Source: Gari tellinella (taxonomy: Eukaryota > Mollusca > Bivalvia > Cardiida > Psammobiidae). From it: a stretch of DNA of 64,000 nt. The translations under genes and the position numbers were made by a program. The notes beneath the pieces were generated by a model, which was given only the letters and a program-made list of their open reading frames with translations, was not told the origin of the DNA and searched no databases. The DNA is taken from the NCBI GenBank assembly GCA_922989275.2, contig OV277863.1, positions 26,006,001 to 26,070,000 on the forward strand, written 5' to 3'. Below are positions 21,724-32,411 of this stretch, piece by piece (position 1 is the stretch's first letter; each line of letters begins with the position of its first letter).

Positions 21724-21894
21724 TACAGTCCAAACTCGATACTCGTTTTTAAAAGATAAAACGTTGCTTAACGTCGTTTTAACTTTGAAATACGGGTATG
21801 TTCGACATAAGTAATATCAACTTATCGAAATTCAATTTATGAAATACTGGTTCAATCGATTTTAGCGAGTTCGAAGTATCGGTTTTCGACTGTA
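21724..21894. mobile_element. MITE-L copy
   Basis: TA-flanked; CAGTCCAAACTCGATACTCG start and CGGTTTTCGACTG end. Centre AAAACGTTGCTTAACGTCGT. Copy 1 keeps only about 40 bp of it near 15952. Confidence 0.65.
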
Positions 21895-21946
21895 CTTGGA
21901 CTCAAAGGTTGGTATTTTGATGACTGTCTTGAAACTCCTTCAATCA

Positions 21947-22305
21947 TACAGAGTTCTCTACAACGACACCGAATGGGGGAATATGTGTTGTTCCGAGGAA
22001 TTCGTTATAGAGAGGGAAAATAAAGAATTTGCTTACATTTGCAAACAGCTTGAATCCAGATCAGACGCCGCGTAACGCGGCGTCTGATATGGCTTCAAGC
22101 TGTTTGCCACTCGTCATTTTATTTATTCTATCGAAATGTCCACTTTTATGTAACTTTGAGAAAAACAGTAGACGACAATTTTAAGCAGACGATATTACAG
22201 AAGTAAAAAAGCGTTACACATAATTGTCCTGTAAGGGGAAACTGTGACAATGGTCATTGTAAGGAGGGGGTCGTTGTTGGGCCGTTTTTAGGTGGGAACA
22301 CTGTA
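21947..22305 (+). mobile_element. MITE-A copy, near-complete
   Basis: CAGAGTTCTCTACAACGACA start, perfect core tip GACGCCGCGTAACGCGGCGT, end GTGGGAACACTGTA. Confidence 0.8.
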
Positions 22306-22743
22306 TTTTCATTGTTTCAGAATAACGAATTTGTTGTATACCTTTAAAAAGGAAAACGGCTATTTTCACTTAACGTTTTTGCACTCCAATATATGTACCC
22401 TACACCGACTCGCAGTCTGATTGGGTTCTAAACAATTTGAAACTTTGAAACTTTATTGAAATATATCTGTATAATGTTCACTACCGTAGACATCATTAAC
22501 ATTTATATAAATGAAAAACAAACATACCAATAGGGAGATCATTAGTTGGGAATACGCAAATTCATTTTGAAATTTTTATAATTAATAACAAAGCAATTTA
22601 AACATTATGTAAAATTTTCGTCAGCATTTTTAAGAAATTGTCATTTCTACATACGGGTTTATTGCATTTGCGTTTCATTTACTTTCAACGGTGAGTTGGT
22701 ACAGTTCTCCCTCTGTATTACACTCAAAGAATTTTGAAATTTA

Positions 22744-23017
22744 TACAATGGTGATTACGTTATTTTTCCCCATAATCGCATTTACGCTAACACTATCATT
22801 TCCATTGGTAACAGTTCGAAGCCTGATCAGTTTTCCATTAAAACAGTTTGGAGCCTGTTTTGGTTACCCGGCGTCTCATCAGGCTCCAAACTGTTTGCCA
22901 CTCAAATAAAAATAAGTAGAACTGACAAAAAGTTATTGTTTTCCGTATATTTTATTGTAATGCGTTTACGTTTTGTTTGCGTTTAAACCGGGACAGAATA
23001 ACGTTTTCTCCACTGTA
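22744..23017. mobile_element. MITE-H copy (duplicate of 16701, no D insertion)
   Basis: CAATGGTGATTACGTTATTT start and AATAACGTTTTCTCCACTG end. Shows the empty site for the D insertion and shares the duplicated core stem. Confidence 0.75.
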
Positions 23018-23019
23018 AT

Positions 23020-23241
23020 CTGATGTTCTCCCTCTCTACAACGGTCCTTCCAACAGCGAGTCTTATGTTTTTTCTCACAAAAACATATTGGAAAGAAAAG
23101 AAAATGTCGAGTGACAAACAGCTTGAATCCAGATCAGAATTCAATCTGTTTGTAAGCTAATATCCTATAACGACTCCCTCCCAACAACACACACAATCTG
23201 TGTCTCCCACACGGGTGTCGTTGTAGAGAGGGAGCACTGTA
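23020..23241 (-). mobile_element. MITE-A copy, internally deleted (duplicate of 17279)
   Basis: GTTCTCCCTCTCTACAACGG start, remnant core GAATCCAGATCAGAATTCAA, right end GAGAGGGAGCACTGTA. Confidence 0.75.
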
Positions 23242-23381
23242 TATCTCAGTTAATGTCTTGTTCGAACAAAGTCAGCGACCGACATCTTCTAAGACAAAAG
23301 GAGTGTTGAGTAGAGCTGTTTATCTGAAAATAATGTTTGTAATCATAAAAACGTTGAAATGACAAAGGGAGTGTTCGTTAA

Positions 23382-23594
23382 AGAGAACCAGACATATCCG
23401 AGAGCGACTTGGTAGATCTACTCTTTGACAGAAGAGCTTGGTCTCAAAATACTGTTGTTCTATGTCAGTTTAATGATGACCAAATATTAACCATTGACAC
23501 GGATCACCGAGGCGGAATTCACATTTCTGTTTTCCACTTTGGTATCAAATTTCACTTATTTCATCACGACCTAAAATACAAACCAGGTTTCTAG
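23382..23594 (+). other. Conserved short open frame, copy 2
   Basis: Reads REPDISESDLVDLLFDRR, then QFNDDQILTIDTDHRGGIH. Same frame as 17649-17873, with two codons missing. The C-terminal part differs by frameshift. Function unknown. Confidence 0.3.
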
Positions 23595-25080
23595 CAGGCC
23601 TAATATCAAAACCTCATATAGTTAGTTATTTAAAATTTTACAGGAGAGACGTTTTTTGTCTAGCTATTTTCAAACATTGACAAAATCTCTCTAAATTTGA
23701 AATGTATAATTAAAATATCATATAATATTTCACTAACTGATTTTTGACTTAGTACAAATGATACTTGAGTAATTTTTGTATACGCCTCTTTGTCATCACT
23801 TCAACACAAATTAATTAATATACGACTTTATGTACGCTGTTGACTTATAAACTATTGGGTTAACATGCGTTCTGGTATTTGACAATATAGTGAAAAGTTC
23901 AAAGAATAACTACAAGACTCAAGGTGTTAGTTGATAATACTTGATATCTAACCTTAGTAAAATTAAATTTCGTATACATGTATAATCCGAATTGCTTCCC
24001 ATGAATGGTGTCTCATCACATAGGTCAAAACCTCGTATTTCAAAAACGTAGCAGAAAATGGTATTTACCGGCTATGTAACTAGATAAACTAAATAATAAA
24101 AAACTACACTCAAACAATATTTATAATTAATCTTCCCGCTATCATTCCAAAGACTGAGAGACTCAGACACATCACTAAATTACAACTTTTTCTGACCAGG
24201 TACGATGTTTTGAAATTAAGAATTTGTCACCAATCAGTAAACGATATTTCAACAGGTGCTTTCTTATTGGGATAGAAGTACGACGTTTTGTCAGAATCTG
24301 CGTTTCGTTTTATAGGCGCAATCTGTCCTAAAATGTAAAAAGTGGTTTTCTGAAAATTGGCCTTAATACGAGACTTTGATATTAGCCTGACGTTATACCA
24401 CGACTAACACTTCGTACTATAGAGCTAAAAGAATTAGAGGTGTTACATGAAGTTTGAACCCGTTAAAAATGACATGAGAGACAATGTTTAACATCGACAC
24501 CTACCGAATTTAAATAAAAAAAAAAACGTTAAAACTGTGAAAGTTTGGTCAGTTACGTGGTCTTTTTCACATTTACTATAAAACATTAAAACTCGCAACG
24601 ATTTTGAAATTGAACATAGAACGTGCATGCGCGGACCAATCCTGGGGTCAAGAGATTCCCCTTCCTATCCTGATCTTCACCCGTTTGTTGTTTACGGCTG
24701 ATTCAGGATTTCTTTGTAAAGGGGTCTAATTTCGGTTGTATCTCACTTTCCAAACATTATCTTATACTTGTATTATACGATTATCTACACAGATGTATGA
24801 GTACTATAGTCAATTCTTGGGTAATTTTTTCACGCGAGGTTCACTTTTTCACGTGTAGAGAAAGCCGTAATTTATGACCCACTGGATCAATACAATTTAT
24901 TAGCAGGGTCAATATTTCATGTAACACCGCCAAAGACATACAGACAGACATATTGACGGAATGGGTGGAAAGATTGTGTGGGTGGGATGCGATTGATAGG
25001 TGACGTACTGGATACTCACGACATGCTTGCAAGGATAACCAAAAAGGATCACATTATTATATCCATTGTAATGCGTTATC

Positions 25081-25262
25081 AATATCCCCTAAAACTTAAA
25101 ATAGACAAATCCAGTTTACAATAGAGGCTGGTCCATTTTAGACTATTTCGGGATGTTTTTGTAATATATTGCAAAATGACAATCAGTGAAGTACCTGATT
25201 AGAGGGCTACTGCAGGAGCCCTCTAATCAGGAACTTCAGTGTTTGCATGAGACAAGTGTAAA
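25081..25262. mobile_element. MITE-G copy, 3' truncated
   Basis: ATATCCCCTAAAACTTAAAA start, core tip GGGCTACTGCAGGAGCCC. Stops at GAGACAAGTGTAAAG, whereas the copy 1 partner continues. Confidence 0.65.
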
Positions 25263-25734
25263 GGAAAGCAAGAAAGTGGAAATAAGTTATCTAGAACGTT
25301 TTGTTTTAGTCACGCAAATCTTACTGTAATGCCCATACACAATCATCACCATGGTAACAACACACACCCCTGCAGCTAAATCAGCAGAAACTGTTTTGCT
25401 CTCTTTCGCATATAAGCTATACCTCTATGGTGATTTTGTATTGAAATCTTAAAGCTTCTGGTAAAATATCTCTCTTAAATCCTCCTATTTCAAAACAAAA
25501 ACACAACAAATACTTTCAATAGCTGCGAGTTTGAATACTGCTTTTTCTTTACTAGTAATTATGTTAACATAGGTAAAGATTATACTCAGTACAAAAAGAA
25601 ACGTATATCGTGCTCATGCGCTGATTAAAAATCTTTAATTGAAAAAAATAAGAATACTAAGACCATATCTCAAGATTCATTTTATTCTGTAACAAGCTCA
25701 GAAATAAACAACATAAAAACAGTGTACTGCCTTT
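25263..25734. other. No recognised feature
   Basis: Includes the last 115 bp of duplication copy 2, then AT-rich sequence with no family match or convincing exon. Confidence 0.45.
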
Positions 25735-25945
25735 AAACCCTTTCTCTTTTATTGACGCCAAAAAGCGCGTTTCGAAACAGTTTGAATCCTGATCAGACGC
25801 CATGTAACGCGGCGTCTGATCCGGATCCAAACTGTTTGACACTCGTATCGATATGATTTAAGTCATACTACACTGAATCTTAGTTCGAAACGACATTGCA
25901 GACAACAAAATTGAAGCAGACAACAATGAAACGATGAAGGGGTAA
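25735..25945. mobile_element. MITE-E copy
   Basis: ACCCTTTCTCTTTTATTGAC start and GATGAAGGGGTAAA end. Core AGTTTGAATCCTGATCAGAC with right stem GGATCCAAACTG. GCAGACAACAAAATTGAAGC is the inverse CGTCTGC-type module. Confidence 0.7.
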
Positions 25946-26049
25946 ATATCTCACGATTTATTTGGCAGCGATGTGGCTGGATGTTAATGTTGAATGTGTA
26001 TAACCCTTGAAATTATTGTTACTATTAACATATGACACTTTAATAAACT

Positions 26050-26150
26050 ATTTATCTGCCTGTCTGTCTGTCGGTCGGTCCGTCCGTCCGCCGTCCGTCT
26101 GTCTGTCTGTATGTGTGTCTGTATGTCTGTCTGTCTGGCTATCAGTTTCA
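26050..26150 (+). repeat. (CTGT/CCGT)n microsatellite
   Basis: Imperfect CTGT, CGGT and CCGT tetramers. A sister tract lies at 26590-26665, on the far side of about 440 bp of AT-rich sequence containing AGGCCTCCGGCCC. Confidence 0.8.
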
Positions 26151-26589
26151 GTTTCTTTCACATCATAGGCCTCCGGCCCATTCACATATAAGTACATACA
26201 AACAGAAAATTTCATGCATCAGGCGTAGTAATGAACACATTGTTACAATATTATAACATTCTGGTGATCAGATTAATACAAACTATAATACATGAGAAAT
26301 CCTAAAAGTATTCCACATCATTCGAGTATTAATCATATTTTTAGATCAAATATTCAATCTTCATATTACAAATTCATTGTGATATTTCATTGCATACTAT
26401 ATAAACATGGAGATCTTCGTTCGCGAAGCCAAGCTATGATGATATAAACATGGCCAAATTTTGAAGTGTTAACTTATCGTTAGAAGACATCAAGTTATTG
26501 AATTTATGAATGTTTGGCGAATTCCAATACTAAATATGTATATAGCATACGATAATGGACAAAATAATAAGAAATGCAATTCGTCTGCA

Positions 26590-26665
26590 ATAATGTCCGT
26601 CTGTCTGTGTGTCTGTCTGGCTGGCTGGCTGTCCGTCCGTCCGTCTGTCTGTCTGTATGTCCGGT
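26590..26665 (+). repeat. (CTGT/CCGT)n microsatellite
   Basis: GTCTGTCTGTGTGTCTGTCT, GGCTGGCTGGC and GTCCGTCCGTCCG runs. Two frames on the - strand read only the repeat. Confidence 0.8.
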
Positions 26666-26676
26666 CAATATAAGCG

Positions 26677-27062
26677 CTAGTAGCGTGTTCAATTACCATT
26701 GTTTGCTGTTTAGGTTAGCAGTTTGTGCCCTGTGTTAAGCGTGCAGAGTACAGTAGAGAAAACGTTTTCTTTCCAAATAACCCCAGGTACGCTAAAACTA
26801 ATATTTCATTGCAAACAGTTTGGACCAAGATCAGACGCCGGGTTACCCGGCGTCTGATCAGGCTCCAAACTGTTTGCCACTCAAATTAAAGCTTGTAGTC
26901 GGAATTGTCAAAAGGTTGTTATTTTCTATATTTCATTGCAATGCATTTACGTTTGAACGAAATAATTATGTTTTCTTCACTGTATTTCAGACTGTATTTC
27001 AGACCGGTAGCCAACTCGCAATCGATGGCCATCGACGGCCATCGATTTCTTTACTGAACTCA
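26677..27062. mobile_element. S unit with MITE-H inside
   Basis: TAGCGTGTTCAATTACCATT, then an H MITE at 26749-26984, then CCAACTCGCAATCGATGGCC and ACTGAACTCAT. The same flanks surround another H at 55964-56332, so the H and its flanks moved or were copied as one unit. Confidence 0.65.
26749..26984. mobile_element. MITE-H copy
   Basis: TA-flanked; CAGTAGAGAAAACGTTTTCT start and TTATGTTTTCTTCACTG end. Core tip GACGCCGGGTTACCCGGCGT is perfect. Confidence 0.8.
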
Positions 27063-27134
27063 TAACTGGTATGAATTGATTAGACTATATATATTGTTGT
27101 CAGTCTCTTTACTTGTAAACATGTTCCTTTTCAG

Positions 27135-27450
27135 AAAACCAAACTATGTATACAAAGGTCAACATCATCACATTGGTGTTCGTCACGTGCTGCGTGCTGG
27201 TTCTACCCAAACTCTGTGTAGCAAAAAAAATAAAAGAGGGAAAAGTTAAAACCAATGACATAGGAAACGGAAATGGCGGTGGTAATAGCAATGGCGGTGG
27301 TAATAGCAATGGCATTGGGAATGGCAATGGCAATGGAAATGGCATTGGAAACAGTGACCGTAACGGCGATAGCACCACATATGAAGCAAGAGACCCGTCG
27401 CCGTCTAATGTGATAGCTTTCAGGAACTTTTGTAGTGCAATTTGCAAAAA
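27135..27450 (+). other. Exon with the initiator of the secreted GN-repeat protein gene
   Basis: Acceptor ATGTTCCTTTTCAG, 11 bp of leader, ATG at 27146, donor CAAAAA/GTAAGC at 27451. The exon ends after the second base of a codon. An upstream 5' untranslated exon is implied by the acceptor but was not located. Confidence 0.65.
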
Positions 27451-30400
27451 GTAAGCACAACCATTAGTTTAACTCTAAGAGGGCTGCACATTATTTAGTA
27501 GATTACATTTTCAAACAGTTTGCATCCAGATCTGCTTTTATTCTTAAAAATAAGATTCTAGTAGTTTGTTATTTGCCTCAAGAAAATGATATGAGTGTCA
27601 AACAGTAGGGATCCTGAGCAGACGCTGCGTAACGCGGCATCTAATAGTTTAAACATATTTTATTTCCATATACATAAGGAATCAGGGCCCCGTTTCACAA
27701 AACATCTTACGACAAATGTTGTCGTAAGTCAAAACTTTAAATTACATTTAATCTCTGATTTCTTTATCTAATCCTGTCTTGTGACATCTTTTTGGAATCG
27801 TCTTTTCAAGACGATTCCAAAAAGATGTCACAAGACAGGATTAGATTGAGAAATAAATAATAATTGAGACTTTTATAATCTGACTTACGACAACTTTTGT
27901 CGTAAGAAGTTTTATGAAACGGGTCCCTAACTGTTTGCAAACTTTATCTTAGTAAGTCTTGGCAGTAGCATATACAGTGCTCCCTCTCTACAACGGCACT
28001 CGGAACAATGACTCCCTCCTCACAACGACGCTTGTCACTGTTCCCCAAACAAGACAATCATGCTCAACCTTTTCACGTCTGCAATATCGTCTGCTTAAAA
28101 TTATCGTCTGCTGTTTTTCTCAAAGTTACATATTGGACATTTTGAAAAAAAACACAACATAATAACGAGTGACAAACGGCTTGAATCCGGATCAGACGCC
28201 GCGTTACGTGGCGTCTGATCTGGATTCAAGCTGTTTGCAAATGAAAGCCAATTTCCCTCCCTATTAAAACTCCCTCCGAACAACACACACATTCTTTGTC
28301 TCCCATGGGATGCTGTTGTAGAGAGGGAGCACACATACATATACATCAAGAAAATGTGTATACAGTGCTTCCTCTCTTCAACGACACCCAATGGGAGACA
28401 CAGATTGTGTGTGTTGTTCAGAGGGAGTCGTTATAAGGAGGTAAAATTAAGACTTTGCTTACATTTGCAAACAGCTTGAATCCAGATCAGACGCCGCGTA
28501 ACACGGCGTCTGATCTGGATTCAAGCTCTTTGTCACTCGTTATTATACTTCTTTTATCAAAATGTCCACTTACATATAACTCTGAGAAAAACAGCAGACT
28601 TAAATTTTAAGCAGACGATATTGCAGCAGTGCAAGCGTTAGACATAATTGTCCTGTATAGGGAACTGCGGCAAGGGTCGTTGTAAGGAGGAAGTCGTTGT
28701 CGGGAGGGCCGTTGTAAGGAGGGAACACTGTGTATATTTCTACCCGATCCAGATAATAGGCTATTGAAAACTTCAATGAGGCGACTGCTTAAAGAAGGCT
28801 CGGAATTAAGCAGAAAGATTCTTCACTCTTTCATCCCCAAATTTGTCGTGAGGTGTGTACCCCTTCTGCTTTAATATTGGTGTCTGCAATATCGCTTCAA
28901 AGTTAGATTTAAGGCAGTATGACTGATAAATTTCGAAACGAATGTCAAACAGTAACACGGCGTCTGATCAGGACCCAAACTTTTTGCCTAAGCGCATTTT
29001 CACTCCATTGACAGTGAACGGGTTAAGGAGATTTTCGAAGTAATTTAAACCTGATTTAAACATCCACTTGCTTTACATTCAGCATGTTTAAATCGATTGT
29101 CCCATAGCCTGTTTCTAGTTTCTTGAAGACATGTGATCACATAATGCATATCGAAAGTAATAAGCAAATGTGCCTAAAGGCTTTACAGGGTTACAGATAA
29201 GGCGCGTATTTGGGTATTTACCCAATTCAATTGTGGGAAAAGCTTTTTTTTCACAACAAGGAGCAACAAAAAGCAAAGAATTGTAGCAAAAAGCAAATAA
29301 TTTTTGAAACCTAATCAGAATATGAATAATACCCTATTATGAAAACTCCCAATACCCTACAACAATAGCAAAAAACCCAATTCTGTAAAATATCAACGAG
29401 TAAATACCCAATTGCATCAAACCTTATCTGTAACCCTGGGATTTACTTTCAATATGCTTTACTTTACTATCTACTAGGACGTAGAAAATATTTCTTATGG
29501 TATACATTCATGACTAAATCTATATATTAAAAGTGAAACTATTTTCTGCCGTGGAGGAATAAATTAGAGGCGTACAAAGCGTATTTATGGGGTAATGGGT
29601 TAAACTACAAGCTGCATGAAACACTAATGGGACTGTTTTTAGTAATAGATTTACAGGTAGTATGGTTTTTCAGATCACCGTGTCCAATAGAGTGTCAACA
29701 AGCTTTCCTCGACCCATGGACAATGGCCAAACGGTCAGCCCGCTATGGCGACTTGACGTAAGTAACACGTTTCTTGAGGATGATTGAGCCTGCTGCCAAT
29801 TCAGAGCATGTTTGATCAAGATTAGGGCAAACCTGTGGCCTGTTAAGTGCTTTCAAGCTTGTTATACGATTTGACATTGCGACAATTTTTTTCTAACCAC
29901 AAAACCCATAATCGAACTTGACCTAGATTTTGTCAAGACAACATTTGGAACAAGTCGAATAACGATTAGCCTAAAACTGTTACCTCCAATATGTTCGACG
30001 CCGGTCTCAACACGATCAATATATACTAGCTCACCATGAGAATTTTGTGCTCAGGCACAAAGGTTATAAAGAGTTTGAGCTGAGTCTGAGATTGTTCTCA
30101 AGCATTTGATTGGTCATATTTGAACTTTTGCCAACATCCGATAAGTATTTAAACAGTTTGTAACTTTGAAACATGGAATGCATAAGCTTCACTGCTGCAA
30201 GTCTATGTTGAAGAAACCCATTACAAAATGGCCATGGTGGCATTACTCACCAGAATGCTTTGAATGTTGCGAAAGTTTTGATCAAATTTATCAAGCATTT
30301 GGTCGAACAAAGTTTAGCTTTTGTTTAGTCCACATGGGCCAACTAGGTATTACGATGAACTGTTTTGCTACGACAACTTACATGGGTATTATAACAGATA

Positions 30401-30761
30401 TGTATTGCTACGAAGGCAACTTTGAAAACAAACATTTCTCACTACATACACTGACTTCGTAGCAATACAAAATATATTATAAAACCCATATAGGTTGTCG
30501 TAGCAATACATTTTGATGACAATACGTAGTTGCCCTCCCCACCCGTGAAGTCACAAATCTAACCAATCAAATGCTTCAGGACGATCTCGGACTCAGCTCA
30601 AAAGTTTTATACAATTGACCCAGGCTAGGAACTGATTGCAATAAACATAAGTAGTTGATTGGCATACTCGTTTGATGGAAGGTTTTCATTTCAGGCTTGA
30701 TGACTATCTATTTATGCGTTGGTTAGGCCGTGACATGATACACCAGGGAGTGAAGAGATAG
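27146..30761 (+). CDS. Secreted Gly/Asn-repeat protein with CX3C-X4-CX3C motif (three exons)
   Basis: Joining 27146-27450, 29674-29757 and 30695-30761 gives 456 nt: 151 codons and TAG. All junctions are GT-AG and the phases agree. Residues 1-26 form a signal peptide (hydrophobic 7-20, likely cleavage after Ala26), followed by a lysine-rich start of the mature chain. Residues 40-69 alternate Gly and Asn with a few Ser and Ile. Residues 96-109 hold four Cys spaced C-X3-C-X4-C-X3-C across the first junction. The last 40 residues are charged and aromatic (YGDLTLDDYLFMRWLGRDM), with Lys-Arg at 121-122 and at the very end. I do not recognise the family. A Gly-Asn repeat is reminiscent of shell-matrix proteins; Lys-Arg pairs could be propeptide cleavage sites. 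Both are inference. The repeat DNA is microsatellite-like, so its length may vary. Exons 2 and 3 are short and were found by splice signals only. Confidence 0.65.
27685..27928. mobile_element. Foldback element I, complete
   Basis: CCCCGTTTCACAAAACATCT start and TTTTATGAAACGGGTCCC end. The central stem GACATCTTTTTGGAATCGTC is mirrored exactly around TTTTCAAGAC. In intron 1 of the secreted-protein gene. Confidence 0.8.
27973..28336 (-). mobile_element. MITE-A copy in intron 1
   Basis: TA-flanked; CAGTGCTCCCTCTCTACAAC start, core tip GACGCCGCGTTACGTGGCGT, end GTTGTAGAGAGGGAGCAC. Head-to-head with the next A copy. Confidence 0.8.
28361..28732 (+). mobile_element. MITE-A copy in intron 1, complete
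   Basis: CAGTGCTTCCTCTCTTCAAC start and GTAAGGAGGGAACACTG end; near-perfect core (GACGCCGCGTAACACGGCGT). Only about 25 bp separates it from the inverted copy upstream, giving a potential 760-bp intronic hairpin. Confidence 0.85.
28858..29025. mobile_element. MITE-E copy with half a core
   Basis: TACCCCTTCTGCTTTAATAT start, TTCAAAGTTAGATTTAAGGC module, right core half CGGCGTCTGATCAGGACCC, end ACAGTGAACGGGTTAA. Confidence 0.65.
29098..29603. mobile_element. MITE-D copy split by a hAT-like insertion
   Basis: GTCCCATAGCCTGTTTCTAG start and ATTTATGGGGTAATGGGTTA end. The core is interrupted at GCTTTAC by the U element (29187-29444). Confidence 0.7.
29187..29444. mobile_element. U element, hAT-like non-autonomous
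   Basis: 17-bp ends CAGGGTTACAGATAAGG and inverse, flanked by GGCTTTAC and GGATTTAC (one mismatch in 8 bp). An 8-bp duplication and CAGGG-type ends fit hAT elements. A second inverted pair, GGGTATTTACCCAATT and AGTAAATACCCAATT, lies inside. Confidence 0.65.
29674..29757 (+). other. Exon 2 of the secreted-protein gene
   Basis: Acceptor AGTATGGTTTTTCAG and donor TTGAC/GTAAGT. 84 bp, open in the expected phase. It supplies Cys105 and Cys109 of the motif. No repeat family covers it. Confidence 0.65.
30052..30630. mobile_element. Foldback J with internal palindromic insert
   Basis: AAGGTTATAAAGAGTTTGAG and inverse CAGCTCAAAAGTTTTATA are the outer arms. Inside, TTGCTACGACAACTTACATG and GTTGTCGTAGCAATACAT form another inverted pair. 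In intron 2. The 98-codon frame across it is not a gene. Confidence 0.6.
30695..30761 (+). other. Terminal coding exon of the secreted-protein gene
   Basis: Acceptor AAGGTTTTCATTTCAG; the frame runs to TAG at 30759-30761. The TAG is followed by TAAGT, so GTAAGT is also a perfect donor starting at the G of the stop. A D MITE begins 7 bp after the stop. Confidence 0.6.
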
Positions 30762-30767
30762 TAAGTA

Positions 30768-31591
30768 TTAACCCTTTACCCCATAAATACGCATTTTTAA
30801 GCCTTAAATGTATTACTCCTCTGAAGAAAACAGTTCCACTTTATAGAGTTATGAATAAGTATTATAAAAAATATTTTCTAAATCCTAGCAGATGATAGCC
30901 TTAAGCAGGTTGAAAGTAAAGCAGAATGTGCCTTAAAGCCACTATATTACTCCCACATAAACAGAATCAAACATTTTTCTTACATGAAATTTATTTCACT
31001 ATCGTAAGCGTTCCATATAAAAAGAAGTAATACGTGGTGATATTTGAAGCAATATTGCTAACGAACAGTGAAATTTGTGGAAACAAGTAATCAAGTTTGT
31101 TTATTTTTGAATAGCGACGAAAATTTACGGACATACTCGGTAAAGCTCATTTGCATAATTCTATACAACAAGTCGAGTGCTTTACAACCAAAGAGAGACA
31201 ACTCCTTTAAGTTTGGCCGTTAAACTGATGCAATGATACACATTGTCGCGGCCGAATCAATCACGTGACCTTTATGCGATCGATCGAGAGTTCTCGGAAC
31301 CAGCCCGTAATCTTATTTGTAAACAAACCCGCTTATAATGTAAACCACCACGATAAGAATTCGACACATTTAGGTAGGATTCTTTACGAAGTGGGTGCAT
31401 ATGTCAGGCTTCTTTCACTCGATTTCACTTAGTTTTAATACATAGAAAATGCACACATATAAAAAATTGCGCGTTTTAAACACCAATTTGAGCGGGGTTG
31501 TGCCTTTAAGGCACATTCTGCTTAATTTTTAGCTTGCTTCATGTGCTCACCTGTCTTCAAAACTAGATAAGGCTATGGGGTAATTGGTTAA
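30768..31591. mobile_element. MITE-D copy with a 560-bp insert
   Basis: TTAA-flanked; CCCTTTACCCCATAAATACG start and GGCTATGGGGTAATTGG end. The core is split at CCTTAAAGCC by 30939-31500, an insert beginning ACTATATTACTCCCACATAA with no identified ends. Confidence 0.75.
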
Positions 31592-31597
31592 ACTATT

Positions 31598-32103
31598 TGA
31601 GATTTAGCATAAAAATAGTAATTTGTAAATGTATGTTAAACGCTTATAATATATATAGGTAAAACTTAGTTTAGGATAAGAAATTCTGTTAAAAATGATC
31701 TTTGTTTAGCACTGCTGAGATTCAAACCCAGAATGCGGGGACGAAAATGAAAATTGGGTCGCACGTCTTACCGACTGTGCTTAGTGGGCAATTCAATTAA
31801 CGGCGATGGATTTAACCTACTTAACTGTACAGCGAGGGAGAAGACGGTATTCCTCTCGATTCATATATGCGCGTGTGCAAAAGATGCGAATCGATTTAAA
31901 CGATATCTATTGAGGCAAGAAACTTCAATTGAAAAAGCGGTGGGAAATATCTTAAAAACTAAGATTTGGTGACTTTTCTTAGATTTTTTAGACTGACCAT
32001 ATATTGTTTAATGTCAGATGCACGATAATGCTACAAATTTGCTTTTATTTGTGTATTTCCTTTTCTTTGTGAAAATACACCATTTGGTTTTCAGTCGCTT
32101 TAA
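31598..32103 (-). mobile_element. Composite element K, old copy
   Basis: GAGATTTAGCATAAAAATAG start, a decayed B box (GAGATTCAAACCC near 31717), and CATTTGGTTTTCAGTCGCTT end. Same order as 34328-34847. Confidence 0.6.
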
Positions 32104-32114
32104 GCTATTAACAT

Positions 32115-32357
32115 GTTCAACCCTAGTGACGAGTATAGGCGTCATTAATAAACAGTGTACCTGTGAAGAGTATGTTTGTTCCGAGGCTATGCAAACAGTG
32201 TAGACCCTGAACAGAGGGCTCTGCAGGAGCCCTCTGATCAGGGTCTGTACTGCTTGCCATTGTGCAATATATTGTTAAAAATCAACCCCAAACAATTGAC
32301 TAGACTTAATTTGATATTGGAATTGATCATTAAAAGTTTCAGGGGTGAATAAGTTAA
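32115..32357. mobile_element. MITE-G copy
   Basis: CAACCCTAGTGACGAGTATA start and TTCAGGGGTGAATAAGTTAA end. Core tip GGGCTCTGCAGGAGCCC. Confidence 0.75.
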
Positions 32358-32411
32358 CACAATATAGACATAAACGAGAATGGTTTAACTCTTCCATAAC
32401 CTGATACTGAT

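Larger units (their letters stand above)
19838..25377 (+). repeat. Tandem segmental duplication, copy 2 (about 5.54 kb)
   Basis: Begins in the middle of an L palindrome (TTTTAACTTTGAAATATGGG) directly after copy 1 and ends at CACACCCCTGCAGCTAA. Retains a fuller L (21724-21894) and a full A (21947-22305), both of which are shortened in copy 1. Confidence 0.85.

Noticed and set aside
30166..30462. 98-codon Cys/His-rich frame near the secreted-protein gene
   Set aside because: It lies in a foldback J and a nested palindrome inside intron 2; the return arm shows that the sequence is repeat-derived.
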